From the NCBI RefSeq assembly GCF_039872765.1, contig NZ_JBDPZC010000001.1, positions 558,001 through 622,000 on the forward strand: DNA of 64,000 nucleotides, read 5' to 3'. The translations under genes and the position numbers were made by a program. Numbering within the stretch: the first letter of the stretch is position 1; every line of letters begins with the position of its first letter. The stretch comes from Roseateles_B flavus. GTDB taxonomy: Bacteria; Pseudomonadota; Gammaproteobacteria; Burkholderiales; Burkholderiaceae_C. Below are positions 43,619-52,295 of this stretch, piece after piece. The notes beneath the pieces are model-generated. The model saw nothing but the letters and a program-made list of their open reading frames with translations, did no database searches and was not told the DNA's origin.

Positions 43619-44653
43619 ATGGATTTCACGATTGCAGGCATTCTCGCGCTGGACGGGCTCACCAACGGCGCCATCTACGCGCTGCTGGCCCTGGCCACAG
43701 TGCTGGTCTTTGCGGTGACACGGGTGATCTTCATCCCGCAGGGTGAATTCGTGGCCTTTGGCGCCCTGACCCTGGCGGCCTTGCAGCAGGGCCAGACGCC
43801 GGCGACGGCGCACTTCCTGCTGGTGATGACCGCGCTGGTGGCCCTGCTGGATGGCTGGGCGGCCTGGCGCGGCGGGCAAGGGAGGCGTGGTTTGCTAAGG
43901 GTCCTGGTGCAGGCACTGCCCGGCCTGCTGATCGGCTTGCTGGCCTTGTGGGCGGCACCGCGCCAATGGCCCCTGCCGGTACAGGCCGCCTTGAGCCTGG
44001 CCATCGTGACGCCCATGGGGGCCCAGATCTATCGCTTGGCCTACCAGTCGCTGGCTGATGCCTCGGTGCTGGTCCTGCTGATCGTGTCCGTGGGCGTGCA
44101 TTTCGCGCTGACCGGCCTGGGCCTCGTGTTCTTCGGCGCGGAGGGCTCCCGCAATCCGGCGTTCTGGGACGCCAACTTCTCAGCCGGTGCGCTGAGCCTC
44201 TCTGGCCAGACCGTGATCATCATGGCGGCGGCGCTGGCTCTGATCAGCGCCCTGTGGCTGTTCTTCGAGCACAGCCTGCGCGGCAAGGCCTTGCGCGCCA
44301 CGGCGGTGAACCGCCTGGGGGCGCGCTTGATGGGCATCTCCAGCACGGCGGCGGGCCAGCAGGCCTTCACGCTGGCGGCCTTCATCGGCGCGCTGTCGGG
44401 GCTGCTGATCAGCCCCACGACCACCATCTTCTATGACAGCGGCTTCCTCATCGGCCTCAAGGGCTTCGTGGCCGCCGTGTTCGCCGGGCTGGCGAGCTAT
44501 CCGGGCGCGGCGCTGGGCGCCGTGCTGGTGGGCCTGCTCGAGTCCTTCAGCTCCTTCTGGGCCAGCGCCTACAAGGAAGTCATCGTCTTCACCTTCATCC
44601 TGCCTGTGCTGCTGTGGCGCTCCCTGCGCGACCCGCATGGCGAAGAGCACTGA
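43619..44653 (+). CDS. livH: Liv-type ABC transporter permease LivH
   Basis: 344 residues, mostly hydrophobic, eight or so membrane segments. Permease of the branched-chain amino-acid/amide uptake family. N-terminal LDGLTNGAIYALLALATVLV and the C-terminal coupling region RLGARLMGISSTAAGQQAFTLAAFIG (in part) are typical. The ATG at 43619 is eight bases from GAGG; a GTG six bases earlier is too close to it. An extra hydrophobic stretch around 75-115 makes it longer than usual LivH. The next gene starts 13 bp after the stop. Confidence 0.9.
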   Translation: MDFTIAGILALDGLTNGAIYALLALATVLVFAVTRVIFIPQGEFVAFGALTLAALQQGQTPATAHFLLVMTALVALLDGWAAWRGGQGRRGLLRVLVQALPGLLIGLLALWAAPRQWPLPVQAALSLAIVTPMGAQIYRLAYQSLADASVLVLLIVSVGVHFALTGLGLVFFGAEGSRNPAFWDANFSAGALSLSGQTVIIMAAALALISALWLFFEHSLRGKALRATAVNRLGARLMGISSTAAGQQAFTLAAFIGALSGLLISPTTTIFYDSGFLIGLKGFVAAVFAGLASYPGAALGAVLVGLLESFSSFWASAYKEVIVFTFILPVLLWRSLRDPHGEEH

Positions 44654-44666
44654 GCAGGGGGCCGCC

Positions 44667-46445
44667 ATGTCGCAAAGCAAAGTTCTTCCCGCCCTCGCCT
44701 TGCTGCTGTTCTTTCTGCTGCCAGCCCTGCCGGTGCCGGAATTCTGGATCACGCAGCTCAACTACATCGGCATGTTCGCGCTCGTCGCGCTGGGCCTGGT
44801 GCTGCTGACAGGGGTCGGCGGCTTGACGTCATTCGGCCAGGCGGCCTTCGTGGGCCTGGGGGCCTACACCACGGCCCTGCTGTCCACGCGGTATGGGATG
44901 TCACCGTGGCTGGGCCTCTTTGCGGGCCTGGCCATCACGGCGGCGGTCGCCCTGCTGCTGGGCCTGTTGACCCTGCGCATGTCCGGGCACTACCTGCCGC
45001 TGGCCACCATCGCCTGGGCACTGAGTCTCAACTACCTGATCGCCAATACCGAGTTCCTGGGCAAGTACGACGGCCTGCTGGGGCTGCCCGCGCTGGAGCT
45101 GGGCTCTGTCTCCCTGGCCAGCGGACGGGCCATGTATGTGCTGATCTGGCTGTGCGCGCTGCTGGCGGCGCTGGGTGTCAAACACCTGCTGGATTCGCGC
45201 CCCGGCCGTGCCATCCGCGCCCTCAATGGCGCCACCACCATGGCCGAGGCCATGGGCGTCTCGACCTTCCGCTACAAGCTCAGCGTCTTCGTGCTGGCGG
45301 CCCTGCTGGCCTCGCTGTCGGGCTGGTTGTTCGCTCATTTCCAGCGCACGGTGAACCCCAGCCCCTTCGCGCTGAAGATGGGCATCGAGTACCTCTTCAT
45401 GGCGGTGGTCGGCGGCATTGCTACGGTGCCGGGCGCCTTCGTGGGCGCCGGCGTGGTCAAGCTGCTGGAAGACCAGCTGAAGGAGCTGCTGCCGCGCCTG
45501 CTGGGCAGCAATGGCAATTTCGAGATCATCGTGCTGGGCGTGATCCTGGTGCTCATGCTGAAGTACGCACCCAAGGGGCTGTGGCCCTTCGTGCAGGCGG
45601 CCTGGCAGCGACGCCATCCCACGCGAGCCCGGCTCAGGAACTGGGACGGCGCCACGGCGCTGCCGGCGCGTGACAAGCCCAGGCGCGGCGAGCTGTTGCT
45701 GGACGTGGACCGGATCCGCAAGCAGTTTGGCGGACTGGTGGCGGTCAATGACGTCAGCTTCCAGATCCGCGCGGGCGAGATCATCGGCCTGATCGGCCCC
45801 AATGGCGCGGGCAAGTCCACCACCTTCAATCTGATCAGCGGCGTGCTGTCGGCCACGAGCGGGCGGGTGCAATTCCGCGGGCAGTCCGTGGCAGGCCTTG
45901 GCTCGCGCCAGATCGCCGAGCGGGGCATGTCCCGCACCTTCCAGCATGTGAAGATGATCGCGGACATGACGGTGCTGGAGAACGTCGCCCTGGGCGGCTA
46001 CCTACGCAGCCGGGCGGGCCTGGTGCGCAGCATGCTGAGGCTCAACGCGGCCGAGGAGCGCCAACTCTTCGCGGAGGCCGAGGCTCAGCTGCGCCGTATC
46101 GGCATGGCGGAGCAGATGCATGAGCTTGCGGGCAACCTTGCCCTGGGGCCTCAGCGCCTGATGGAGATTGCCCGCGCGCTGTGCAGCGATCCCTCGCTGC
46201 TGCTGCTGGACGAGCCCGCTGCCGGCCTGCGTCACAAGGAGAAGCAGGCCCTGGCCGCCGTGCTGCGCCAGTTGCAGGACGAGGGCCTGAGCATCCTGCT
46301 GGTGGAGCACGACATGGAATTCGTGATGGGCCTGACCGACCGCCTGGTGGTGATGGAGTTTGGCACCAAGCTGATCGAGGGCACGCCGCAGGAAGTCCAG
46401 GACAGCCCCATCGTGCGTGCCGCCTACCTGGGCACCGAGCACTGA
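44667..46445 (+). CDS. livM-livG: Fused permease-ATPase LivM-LivG
   Basis: 592 residues joining two normally separate subunits. Residues 1 to about 310 are a LivM permease (LNYIGMFALVALGLVLLTG; ALNGATTMAEAMGVSTFRYK region). From about 350 follows a LivG ATPase: Walker A GPNGAGKST (about 377-385), Q-loop FQHVKM, Walker B LLLLDEPAAGL, H-loop VEHDM, and the LivG-specific tail. The ABC signature reads LALGPQRLMEIARAL instead of the common LAYGQQRRLEIARAL. The linker (about 311-345) is basic and proline/arginine-rich. No frameshift is involved: the frame is open throughout. Confidence 0.92.
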   Translation: MSQSKVLPALALLLFFLLPALPVPEFWITQLNYIGMFALVALGLVLLTGVGGLTSFGQAAFVGLGAYTTALLSTRYGMSPWLGLFAGLAITAAVALLLGLLTLRMSGHYLPLATIAWALSLNYLIANTEFLGKYDGLLGLPALELGSVSLASGRAMYVLIWLCALLAALGVKHLLDSRPGRAIRALNGATTMAEAMGVSTFRYKLSVFVLAALLASLSGWLFAHFQRTVNPSPFALKMGIEYLFMAVVGGIATVPGAFVGAGVVKLLEDQLKELLPRLLGSNGNFEIIVLGVILVLMLKYAPKGLWPFVQAAWQRRHPTRARLRNWDGATALPARDKPRRGELLLDVDRIRKQFGGLVAVNDVSFQIRAGEIIGLIGPNGAGKSTTFNLISGVLSATSGRVQFRGQSVAGLGSRQIAERGMSRTFQHVKMIADMTVLENVALGGYLRSRAGLVRSMLRLNAAEERQLFAEAEAQLRRIGMAEQMHELAGNLALGPQRLMEIARALCSDPSLLLLDEPAAGLRHKEKQALAAVLRQLQDEGLSILLVEHDMEFVMGLTDRLVVMEFGTKLIEGTPQEVQDSPIVRAAYLGTEH

Positions 46446-46465
46446 ACCCGCGCAGGAGAGAGACC

Positions 46466-47197
46466 ATGACGCAATTGCTGCAAGTGCGCGGACTGCATGC
46501 CGGCTACGGCCGCGCCGAGGTCCTCAGCGGCCTGGACCTGGACCTGGCCCAGGGCCAGGTGGTCACGGTGATCGGCCCCAATGGTGCGGGCAAGAGCACC
46601 ACGCTCAACGCGCTGATGGGCGTGCTGCCCTCACGCGGCCAGGTGGTCTTCGACGGCGAGGATCTGGCCGCCAGCGGCCTGGAGGACCGCGTGATGAGGG
46701 GGCTGGCCCTGGTCCCCGAGAAGCGCGAGCTCTTCACCACCATGAGCGTGCAGGACAACCTCGTGCTGGGCGGCTTCCGCCCCATGCGCCTGGGCCAGCG
46801 CGACTGGCGCGAGGAGCTGGAGCGTGTCTACCAGATCTTCCCTCGGCTCAAGGAGCGGCGCGAGCAGCTGGCCGGCACGCTCTCGGGCGGCGAGCGCCAG
46901 ATGCTGGCCGTGGGTCGCGCACTGATGTCCCGCCCCAAGCTGCTGATGCTGGATGAGCCCAGCCTGGGCCTGGCGCCGCTGATCGTGAAGGAGATCTTCC
47001 GCATCGTGGCCCAGCTGCGCGACGCGGGCGTGAGCATCCTGCTGATCGAGCAGAACGCCCGTGCTGCGCTGGAGGTGGCGGACTATGGCTATGTGCTGGA
47101 GACCGGCGAGATCGCCCTCCAGGGCCCTGCGGCCGAGCTGGCCCGGGACGCCCGCGTGATCGAAACGTATCTGGGCGCGGCGAGGAAGCCCGCCTGA
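46466..47197 (+). CDS. livF: Liv-type ABC transporter ATPase LivF
   Basis: 243 residues, second ATPase of the importer. Walker A GPNGAGKST (about 35-43), signature LSGGERQMLAVGRAL, Walker B LLMLDEPSLGLAP and H-loop EQNAR are all intact. AGGAGAGAGACC precedes the ATG, 20 bp after livM-livG. The operon has no gene for the periplasmic binding protein, so that component must be encoded elsewhere. Its position opposite the hydroxyproline genes suggests that amino acid as a substrate, but sequence alone cannot tell. Confidence 0.94.
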   Translation: MTQLLQVRGLHAGYGRAEVLSGLDLDLAQGQVVTVIGPNGAGKSTTLNALMGVLPSRGQVVFDGEDLAASGLEDRVMRGLALVPEKRELFTTMSVQDNLVLGGFRPMRLGQRDWREELERVYQIFPRLKERREQLAGTLSGGERQMLAVGRALMSRPKLLMLDEPSLGLAPLIVKEIFRIVAQLRDAGVSILLIEQNARAALEVADYGYVLETGEIALQGPAAELARDARVIETYLGAARKPA

Positions 47198-47354
47198 TCC
47201 GGCGCAGGCCCGCCACTGGCCGCGCTCCGCCTTTCATCTGCACCCCGTTCCGCTGGGGACCGCGCTCATGCAGCCTGTCGCCAGCCCCTGGCGGGCGCGT
47301 GGGGCGGCTGGCTATCCTGGACGCAAGTTTCAACATCTGTCCAGGAGATGCCCC

Positions 47355-47903
47355 ATGAACAAGCGCTTCTCGCCTTCCCTCGCCGCCGCGCTGCTGCTTT
47401 CGGCCCCGCTGCTGATGGCGGCACCAGCCGCGCTGGCGCAGGCGGACAAGGCCTCCCGCACGGCCAGCTCCAACGGCTTCAGCGCCGGCATCGAGTTCAA
47501 GCAGCAGGCCACGCCGGCCGATGTGGGCCTGCCGGCCTATCCCGGCGCCCAGCCTCAGTACGACAAGAAGGACGACCTCGCTTCCCTGACCATGGGCCTG
47601 TGGGGCGGCACCTTCGGCTTCAAGCTGGTGGTGACCAAGTTCTCCAGCGAGGACAGCCTGGAGACCGTCAGCCGCTTCTACAAGGACGCGCTCGCCAAGT
47701 ACGGCCCCGTGCTGGACTGCAGCCAGAACAGCGGTGGCGGCAAGAAGGACGACAAGATCCTGGGCTGCGACGACGACAAGCCCGAGAAGGGTGGCCTGCT
47801 CTTCAAGGCGGGCAAGCCCGAGGCCTACCGCATCGTCTCCCTGCAGCAGCGGGGCAAGCTGGTGCATTTCCAGCTGGTGCGCATCGAGGCGCCCAAGCGC
47901 TGA
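47355..47903 (+). CDS. Secreted protein of unknown function
   Basis: 182 residues. A clear signal peptide (MNKRFSPSLAAALLLSAPLL, then AAPAALAQA, cleavage near residue 32) leads to a small periplasmic domain. Noticeable words are LPAYPGAQPQYDKKDD and SRFYKDALAKYGPVLDC, a pattern seen in uncharacterised periplasmic proteins of various bacteria; two cysteines (in LDCSQNSG and LGCDDD) could form a disulfide. CAGGAGATGCCCC precedes the ATG. It lies 157 bp after livF and shares a convergent hairpin with the next gene. Not a substrate-binding protein of the usual size. I do not recognise the function. Confidence 0.85.
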   Translation: MNKRFSPSLAAALLLSAPLLMAAPAALAQADKASRTASSNGFSAGIEFKQQATPADVGLPAYPGAQPQYDKKDDLASLTMGLWGGTFGFKLVVTKFSSEDSLETVSRFYKDALAKYGPVLDCSQNSGGGKKDDKILGCDDDKPEKGGLLFKAGKPEAYRIVSLQQRGKLVHFQLVRIEAPKR

Positions 47904-47920
47904 CCGGCCGGGTCAGCGCT
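47896..47920. terminator. Bidirectional hairpin containing both convergent stop codons
   Basis: AGCGCTGACC (47896-47905) and GGTCAGCGCT (47911-47920) form a perfect 10-bp stem with a GGCCG loop. The TGA of the secreted-protein gene lies in the left arm and that of the minus-strand flavoprotein gene in the right arm. No T tract on either side. Confidence 0.55.
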
Positions 47921-49187
47921 CGTCCAGCAGGCTTGCGATCGGCAGCGGCTGCAGCGGGAAACGCACGCCGCGCTGGGGGTGCGCCTCGGGCCAGCCCAGC
48001 AGCTGCTGGCTGATCGGCCCGCAGATCCGGCCCTGGCAGGCGCCCATGCCGCAGCGGGTCTGCAGCTTGGCCTCGCGCCAGCCTGGATGAGGCTGGAGTT
48101 CGCGCAAACGCACACCCTCGCAGCGGCATACGCGCACCTCCGGCGTGCAACGGGCCCACTGGGCCGGCGTCGGGCCGAAGTGGCGGGCCAGTCGCTGCGA
48201 GAAGGCCAGGGCCCCGGCATGTGCGCGAGTCAGGGCGCCCGGGATGTCCTTGCCGAGCATGGACAGCGCCGCCAGCTGGCCTTCGATCCAGGCCTTGCCC
48301 ATGCCCCCGATGCCCGTGCACTCGCCCGCGGCGTAGACGCCCGGCCGGCTGCTGAGCAGGCCGGTGTCGACCACGATGCGGCCGTCAGGGCCGGTGTCGC
48401 AGCCCAGCATGGCGGCGAGCTCGCTGTTGGGGAGGAGACCGAAGCCCAGGCCCAGGGCCTCGCAAGGCTCGTCCCATTCGCGCAGGCCGTCGCTCAGCCG
48501 CACCCCTTCAACGCGGGACTGGCCCAGCACTCGCACCACCTGCACGCCGATCCGGTAGGGCACGCGACGTAGCTGCCAGCGCAGGGCCAGGGCCTGCTGC
48601 CATTGCGCCAGGTTCAGCCGACTGGCGAAGAGGGTCAGGTCTTGCCAGGCGCGCAGCTCGATGATGCCACTCAGGGTGGCGCCGGCCTCCTGCAGTGTCT
48701 TGGCGGTGGCCAGCAGCAGCGGGCCGCTGCCGGCCAGCATCATGCGTTTGCCTGCGACCGGCCAGCCGCCCTTGACCAGCGCCTGCAGGCCGCCCGCCCC
48801 GGTGACGCCAGGTAGGTCCCAGCCTGGCACCGGCACATGCAGTTCGCGCGCGCCCAGTGCCAGCAGGGTCTTGTCGCCCCGCAGCTGCTTGAGACGGCCG
48901 CCACTCATGTCCTGGGCCAGGATCCCGCCTTCCGGGGTGGTGCCGACGGCCATGTGCCCGGGCAGGAAGCGAAGGCGTGGACTTGCCAGCAGCTGCGGCA
49001 GCACGGGTGCCAGGCGCCGCGCCTGGGCGTCCTGCGCTGCCGGGCCGCCGCGCCAGATCTGGCCACCGGCCTGGGCCTGGTTGTCCAGCCACAGCACCTC
49101 GGCATCGGCCTTCAGCAAGGTCTGCACCGCAGCCAGGCCGGCCGGGCCGCTGCCGATCACGAGATGGGGCGCCTGAAACGAGCTCAT
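47913..49187 (-). CDS. FAD-dependent dehydrogenase subunit with C-terminal BFD-like [2Fe-2S] domain
   Basis: 424 residues. The N-terminal FAD Rossmann motif VIGSGPAG (10-17) and second nucleotide motif near 150-165 mark a pyridine-nucleotide-disulfide-type flavoprotein. Near the C terminus, cysteines 354, 356, 384 and 389 (VCRCEG ... GACQGRIC) form a BFD-like iron-sulfur domain. Proteins of this shape are the large subunit of multi-subunit amino-acid dehydrogenases (HcnB, octopine oxidase, D-hydroxyproline dehydrogenase). With the next two genes it forms the complete trimer; the neighbouring epimerase and deaminase favour D-hydroxyproline as substrate. Starts by a four-base ATGA overlap with the preceding gene. 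Confidence 0.88.
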   Translation of the reverse strand: MSSFQAPHLVIGSGPAGLAAVQTLLKADAEVLWLDNQAQAGGQIWRGGPAAQDAQARRLAPVLPQLLASPRLRFLPGHMAVGTTPEGGILAQDMSGGRLKQLRGDKTLLALGARELHVPVPGWDLPGVTGAGGLQALVKGGWPVAGKRMMLAGSGPLLLATAKTLQEAGATLSGIIELRAWQDLTLFASRLNLAQWQQALALRWQLRRVPYRIGVQVVRVLGQSRVEGVRLSDGLREWDEPCEALGLGFGLLPNSELAAMLGCDTGPDGRIVVDTGLLSSRPGVYAAGECTGIGGMGKAWIEGQLAALSMLGKDIPGALTRAHAGALAFSQRLARHFGPTPAQWARCTPEVRVCRCEGVRLRELQPHPGWREAKLQTRCGMGACQGRICGPISQQLLGWPEAHPQRGVRFPLQPLPIASLLDER

Positions 49188-49429
49188 GCCTGGGTCTCCA
49201 CCCGCATGCCTTCGGCGACCAGGCGCATGCAGGCCAGGCTCTCGTCCTGGCCATCGATGCGCACCCGGCAGGCCTGGCACTGGCCCATGCCGCAGAACAC
49301 GTCGCGCGAGCTGCCGTAGACGGTCTGCCCGAAGAGGGTGACATCGCAGCGGCGCAGGGCCGACGCGACGGTGATGCCGGCAGGTACCGCACGCGCGTGG
49401 CCGTTGATGTGCAGGGTGAGGGTCTTCAT
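49184..49429 (-). CDS. [2Fe-2S] ferredoxin-like dehydrogenase subunit
   Basis: 81 residues. Plant-type [2Fe-2S] fold with C46, C51, C54 and C67 (FCGMGQCQAC ... LAC), HcnA-like. Small electron-transfer subunit of the amino-acid dehydrogenase. Overlaps both neighbours by four bases (ATGA), so the three subunits are translationally coupled and probably made in equal amounts. Confidence 0.9.
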   Translation of the reverse strand: MKTLTLHINGHARAVPAGITVASALRRCDVTLFGQTVYGSSRDVFCGMGQCQACRVRIDGQDESLACMRLVAEGMRVETQA

Positions 49430-50556
49430 GCGGGAAGGGCGATGCAGAAGCGCGCCGGGTCGTAGGGGCGGGCATCCAGGCCTGCGGGCTGTGCCAGGCT
49501 GAGGTCCGCCACCAGCTCCGCGCTGGCCAGCGAGGTCGTGATGCCCAGGCCCTCGTGCCCGCAGGCCACCCAGGTGTTGCGCAGCGTGGGGTGGGCGCCG
49601 ATCAGCGGCTGGCCATCGGCGCTGGCGGGGCGGATGCCGCTCCAGCAGCGCAGCAGGCTCTGCTGAGGCAGGGAAGGGAGGTAGTCTGCAGCGCAGGTCA
49701 GCATGCGGCGCAGCATGGGGAGATCGATCTCGCGATCCTCGCGGCCGATCTGGCGCGAGGAGCCGATGAGCCACTGACCGGCAGGGCGCGGCTGGACGTT
49801 GAAGGACACGGTGTCCTCGTCCACCAGATGGGCCTTCTTGATGTAGCCCAGCTCGACCAGCTGGTGGCGCAGGCGCTGCTCGCGGGCCTGCGTGATGGCC
49901 AGCTGGCCCTTCTTGGGCAGCAGACTGCCGGCAGGCAGGAAGCGCTGGCTGGCCAGGCCGCCGCACAGCACCACCATGGCGGCGCTGAAGAGGCGGCCGT
50001 CCTGCAGGCGCACGCGGCCGGGCCGCAGGTCGCGGACCTCACCGCGGATCAGCGTGGCGCGCGATTCATCCAGCCAGCGTTGCACGACCTTGGGCGGGTA
50101 GACGCGCCCGTCGGCCGGCACGCGCAGGGCGCCGACCAGGCGGTGGTGCAGCAGCGGCTCGAGCTGGCGCAGGGCCTGCGCGTCCAGCAGCTCGGCGTTC
50201 ATGCCCTGGGACTGCAGCCAGCACGCCTTGCGCTGGGCGAGTTGCCATTCCTCGTCGTCCGCGGCCAGCCACAGCGTGCCGCAGCGCTGGAACTCGGACA
50301 CGTGCTCATGCTCGCCCGATTCGGCCAGCCATTGGCCCCACAGCTGCATGGAGCGGCGCGAGAGCCGGTACTCGTGGTCGTCGCTGGCGCCCTCGGCATC
50401 GACCACCAGCAGGTGGCCCATGGAGGCCGCCGTGGCGCCGCCGCCCGGTGCCGACTGCTCGACCACGGCGACGGACAGCCCACGCCGCGCGAACTCGCGT
50501 GCACAGGCGGCGCCGACGATGCCGGCACCGATGATCAGCACATCGGCCTGCAGCAT
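49426..50556 (-). CDS. DAO-family FAD oxidoreductase, dehydrogenase catalytic subunit
   Basis: 376 residues. D-amino-acid-oxidase fold with N-terminal GAGIVGAACAREFARRG (10-26) and the C-terminal GHEGLGITTSLASAELVADL motif that closes the FAD site. HcnC/DadA-like subunit expected to oxidise the amino acid. In hydroxyproline catabolism the corresponding enzyme converts cis-4-hydroxy-D-proline to 1-pyrroline-4-hydroxy-2-carboxylate. Ten bases after the epimerase gene, four-base overlap with the ferredoxin-like gene. Confidence 0.88.
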   Translation of the reverse strand: MLQADVLIIGAGIVGAACAREFARRGLSVAVVEQSAPGGGATAASMGHLLVVDAEGASDDHEYRLSRRSMQLWGQWLAESGEHEHVSEFQRCGTLWLAADDEEWQLAQRKACWLQSQGMNAELLDAQALRQLEPLLHHRLVGALRVPADGRVYPPKVVQRWLDESRATLIRGEVRDLRPGRVRLQDGRLFSAAMVVLCGGLASQRFLPAGSLLPKKGQLAITQAREQRLRHQLVELGYIKKAHLVDEDTVSFNVQPRPAGQWLIGSSRQIGREDREIDLPMLRRMLTCAADYLPSLPQQSLLRCWSGIRPASADGQPLIGAHPTLRNTWVACGHEGLGITTSLASAELVADLSLAQPAGLDARPYDPARFCIALPA

Positions 50557-50566
50557 GGCGGGCGGC

Positions 50567-51523
50567 TCAGCGGGGGATGCCCCAGGCGAAGGGATCGCCG
50601 GGCTGGATGATCAGTTGAGCGTCCAGGTTGACATAGGCACGCCCGGTGATGGTGGGCAGGATGTGACCAGCCGCGCCGTCGGGCGCGGGCAGGTAGCGGC
50701 CCTCGAAGACGCTGCCGATCACGCTTTCCTGGCGCCACAGGGCGCCCGGTGCGAGCTTGCCCTCGGCGGCGAGGCAGGCCAGCTTGGCACTGGTACCGGT
50801 GCCACAGGGGGAGCGGTCATAGGCGCTGCCGGGGCACAGCACGAAGTTGCGGCCGTGGTTGGCCGGGTCGGCCGGCGGGCCGATCAGCTCGATGTGGTCG
50901 ATCTCGGCGCCGTCCGCCCCCGTGATGCCCTGGGCCTGCAGGGCCAGGCGGATCTGCTCGGAGAAGGCGGTGAGCATCTGCGCCTGTCCCGGGGTCAGGT
51001 CTTGCCCATGGTCGTCGCAGAGGAAGAACCAGTTGCCGCCCCAGGCGATGTCGCCGTGCAGGCGCCGGCCGCCGACCTGCACCGGCACCTGCCGGGCCAG
51101 GCGGTAGGCCGGCACGTTGGCGATGCTCACGGAGCCATCCTCGTGCAGGGTGGCGGTGATCTCGCCCACCGGCGTTTCGATGCGATGCGCGCCGGGCTGA
51201 ATGCGGCCCATATAGGCCAGGGTGGCGATCAGGCCGATGCTGCCGTGGCCGCACATGCCCAGGTAGCCGACGTTGTTGAAGAAGATCACGCCTGCCGTGC
51301 AGGCCGGATCGACCGGCTCGCAGAGCAGGGCGCCGACCAGGACATCCGAGCCGCGCGGCTCGTTCATCAGGGCGCGGCGCCAGGCGTCGTGCTCGGTGCG
51401 AAGGCGCAGCAGGCGCTCGGCCATGGAGCCGCGGCCGAGGTCCGGACCGCCGGCAACGATGGTGCGGGTCGGCTCGCCGCCGGTGTGGGAGTCGATGATG
51501 CGGGTCGGCGTGATCGGGTTCAT
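50567..51523 (-). CDS. 4-hydroxyproline 2-epimerase (proline racemase family)
   Basis: 318 residues. Interconverts trans-4-hydroxy-L-proline and cis-4-hydroxy-D-proline. Both catalytic cysteines are present: C91 in MCGHG and C240 in SPCGTGTSAK, which separates epimerases/racemases from the dehydratases that have a threonine at the second site. N-terminal IDSHTGGEPTRTIV is typical of the hydroxyproline-specific branch. Called lhpA or hypE in other bacteria. 16 bp after the GntR gene. Confidence 0.92.
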   Translation of the reverse strand: MNPITPTRIIDSHTGGEPTRTIVAGGPDLGRGSMAERLLRLRTEHDAWRRALMNEPRGSDVLVGALLCEPVDPACTAGVIFFNNVGYLGMCGHGSIGLIATLAYMGRIQPGAHRIETPVGEITATLHEDGSVSIANVPAYRLARQVPVQVGGRRLHGDIAWGGNWFFLCDDHGQDLTPGQAQMLTAFSEQIRLALQAQGITGADGAEIDHIELIGPPADPANHGRNFVLCPGSAYDRSPCGTGTSAKLACLAAEGKLAPGALWRQESVIGSVFEGRYLPAPDGAAGHILPTITGRAYVNLDAQLIIQPGDPFAWGIPR

Positions 51524-51539
51524 GAGGAAGGGAATGGGC

Positions 51540-52226
51540 TCAGGCGATCACCTGCTGCGCGAACTGCCGCAGGTAATCCATCAATTGGTCCGCCGCCGCC
51601 GCGGCCGCCTCGCTCTGCCCCTGGGCGATGGCTTCGGCGAGCAGCTGGTGGCAGCGCGCGCCTTCGCTCATGTCGCCCTGGTGCTGGTAGGCGGTCCAGA
51701 AGCGTCGGCACTGGATCACCATGGGGATCACGGCAGCGACGGCAGCCTGGTTGCGGCAGGCGGCGTGGTTGACATGGTCCAGGGCCTGGTCCGCCTGCAA
51801 ATAGGCGCTCAGGTCCCCGGCGGCGGCGGCGGTGGTCATTTCGGCGGCGCAGCCGAGCAGGGCCTCGCGCTGTGGCGGCGTTGCGCGGCGGGCACTGGTG
51901 CTGGCGATCAGCCGCTCCAGCGCCCGGCGCGCCTCCAGCAGGTCCAGGTGCTGGGCCAGCTGGATGTCGCTGACCAGCAGGCCGCGGCGCGGCAGCTGCA
52001 CGATCAGGCCGTTGGCGACCAGGCGCATCAGGGCCTCGCGGGTGGGCGTGCGGCCCAGGCCGATGCGCTCGATCAGCTCGGCCTCGACGATGGGCGCCCC
52101 GGGCTTCAGGGCCAGCGTGGCGATGAGGTTCTCGATGGCGTCATAGGCCTGGTCGGCCACGCGGCGCTTGTCGATGGCATCGTCGCCCGCCTCGTGCGGG
52201 ATGGGGGAGGACGTTGTTGCGTTCAT
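51540..52226 (-). CDS. GntR-family regulator (FCD type)
   Basis: 228 residues. N-terminal winged helix: VADQAYDAIENLIATLALKPGAPI (in part), ELIERIGLGRTPTREALMRL (about 48-67) is the recognition region. The C-terminal helical FCD ligand domain has EARRALERLIA, DQALDHVNHAA and RCHQLLAEAIAQG, with the metal-binding aspartate/histidine pattern. It sits inside the catabolic operon, so it most likely controls it in response to hydroxyproline or a pathway intermediate. Confidence 0.9.
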   Translation of the reverse strand: MNATTSSPIPHEAGDDAIDKRRVADQAYDAIENLIATLALKPGAPIVEAELIERIGLGRTPTREALMRLVANGLIVQLPRRGLLVSDIQLAQHLDLLEARRALERLIASTSARRATPPQREALLGCAAEMTTAAAAGDLSAYLQADQALDHVNHAACRNQAAVAAVIPMVIQCRRFWTAYQHQGDMSEGARCHQLLAEAIAQGQSEAAAAAADQLMDYLRQFAQQVIA

Positions 52227-52295
52227 TCCCGCATCTTCGCAGCAGATGCCCGTCTGGCTATGCCTGATTACGCGAAATGGCTACAGCCAGGGGGC

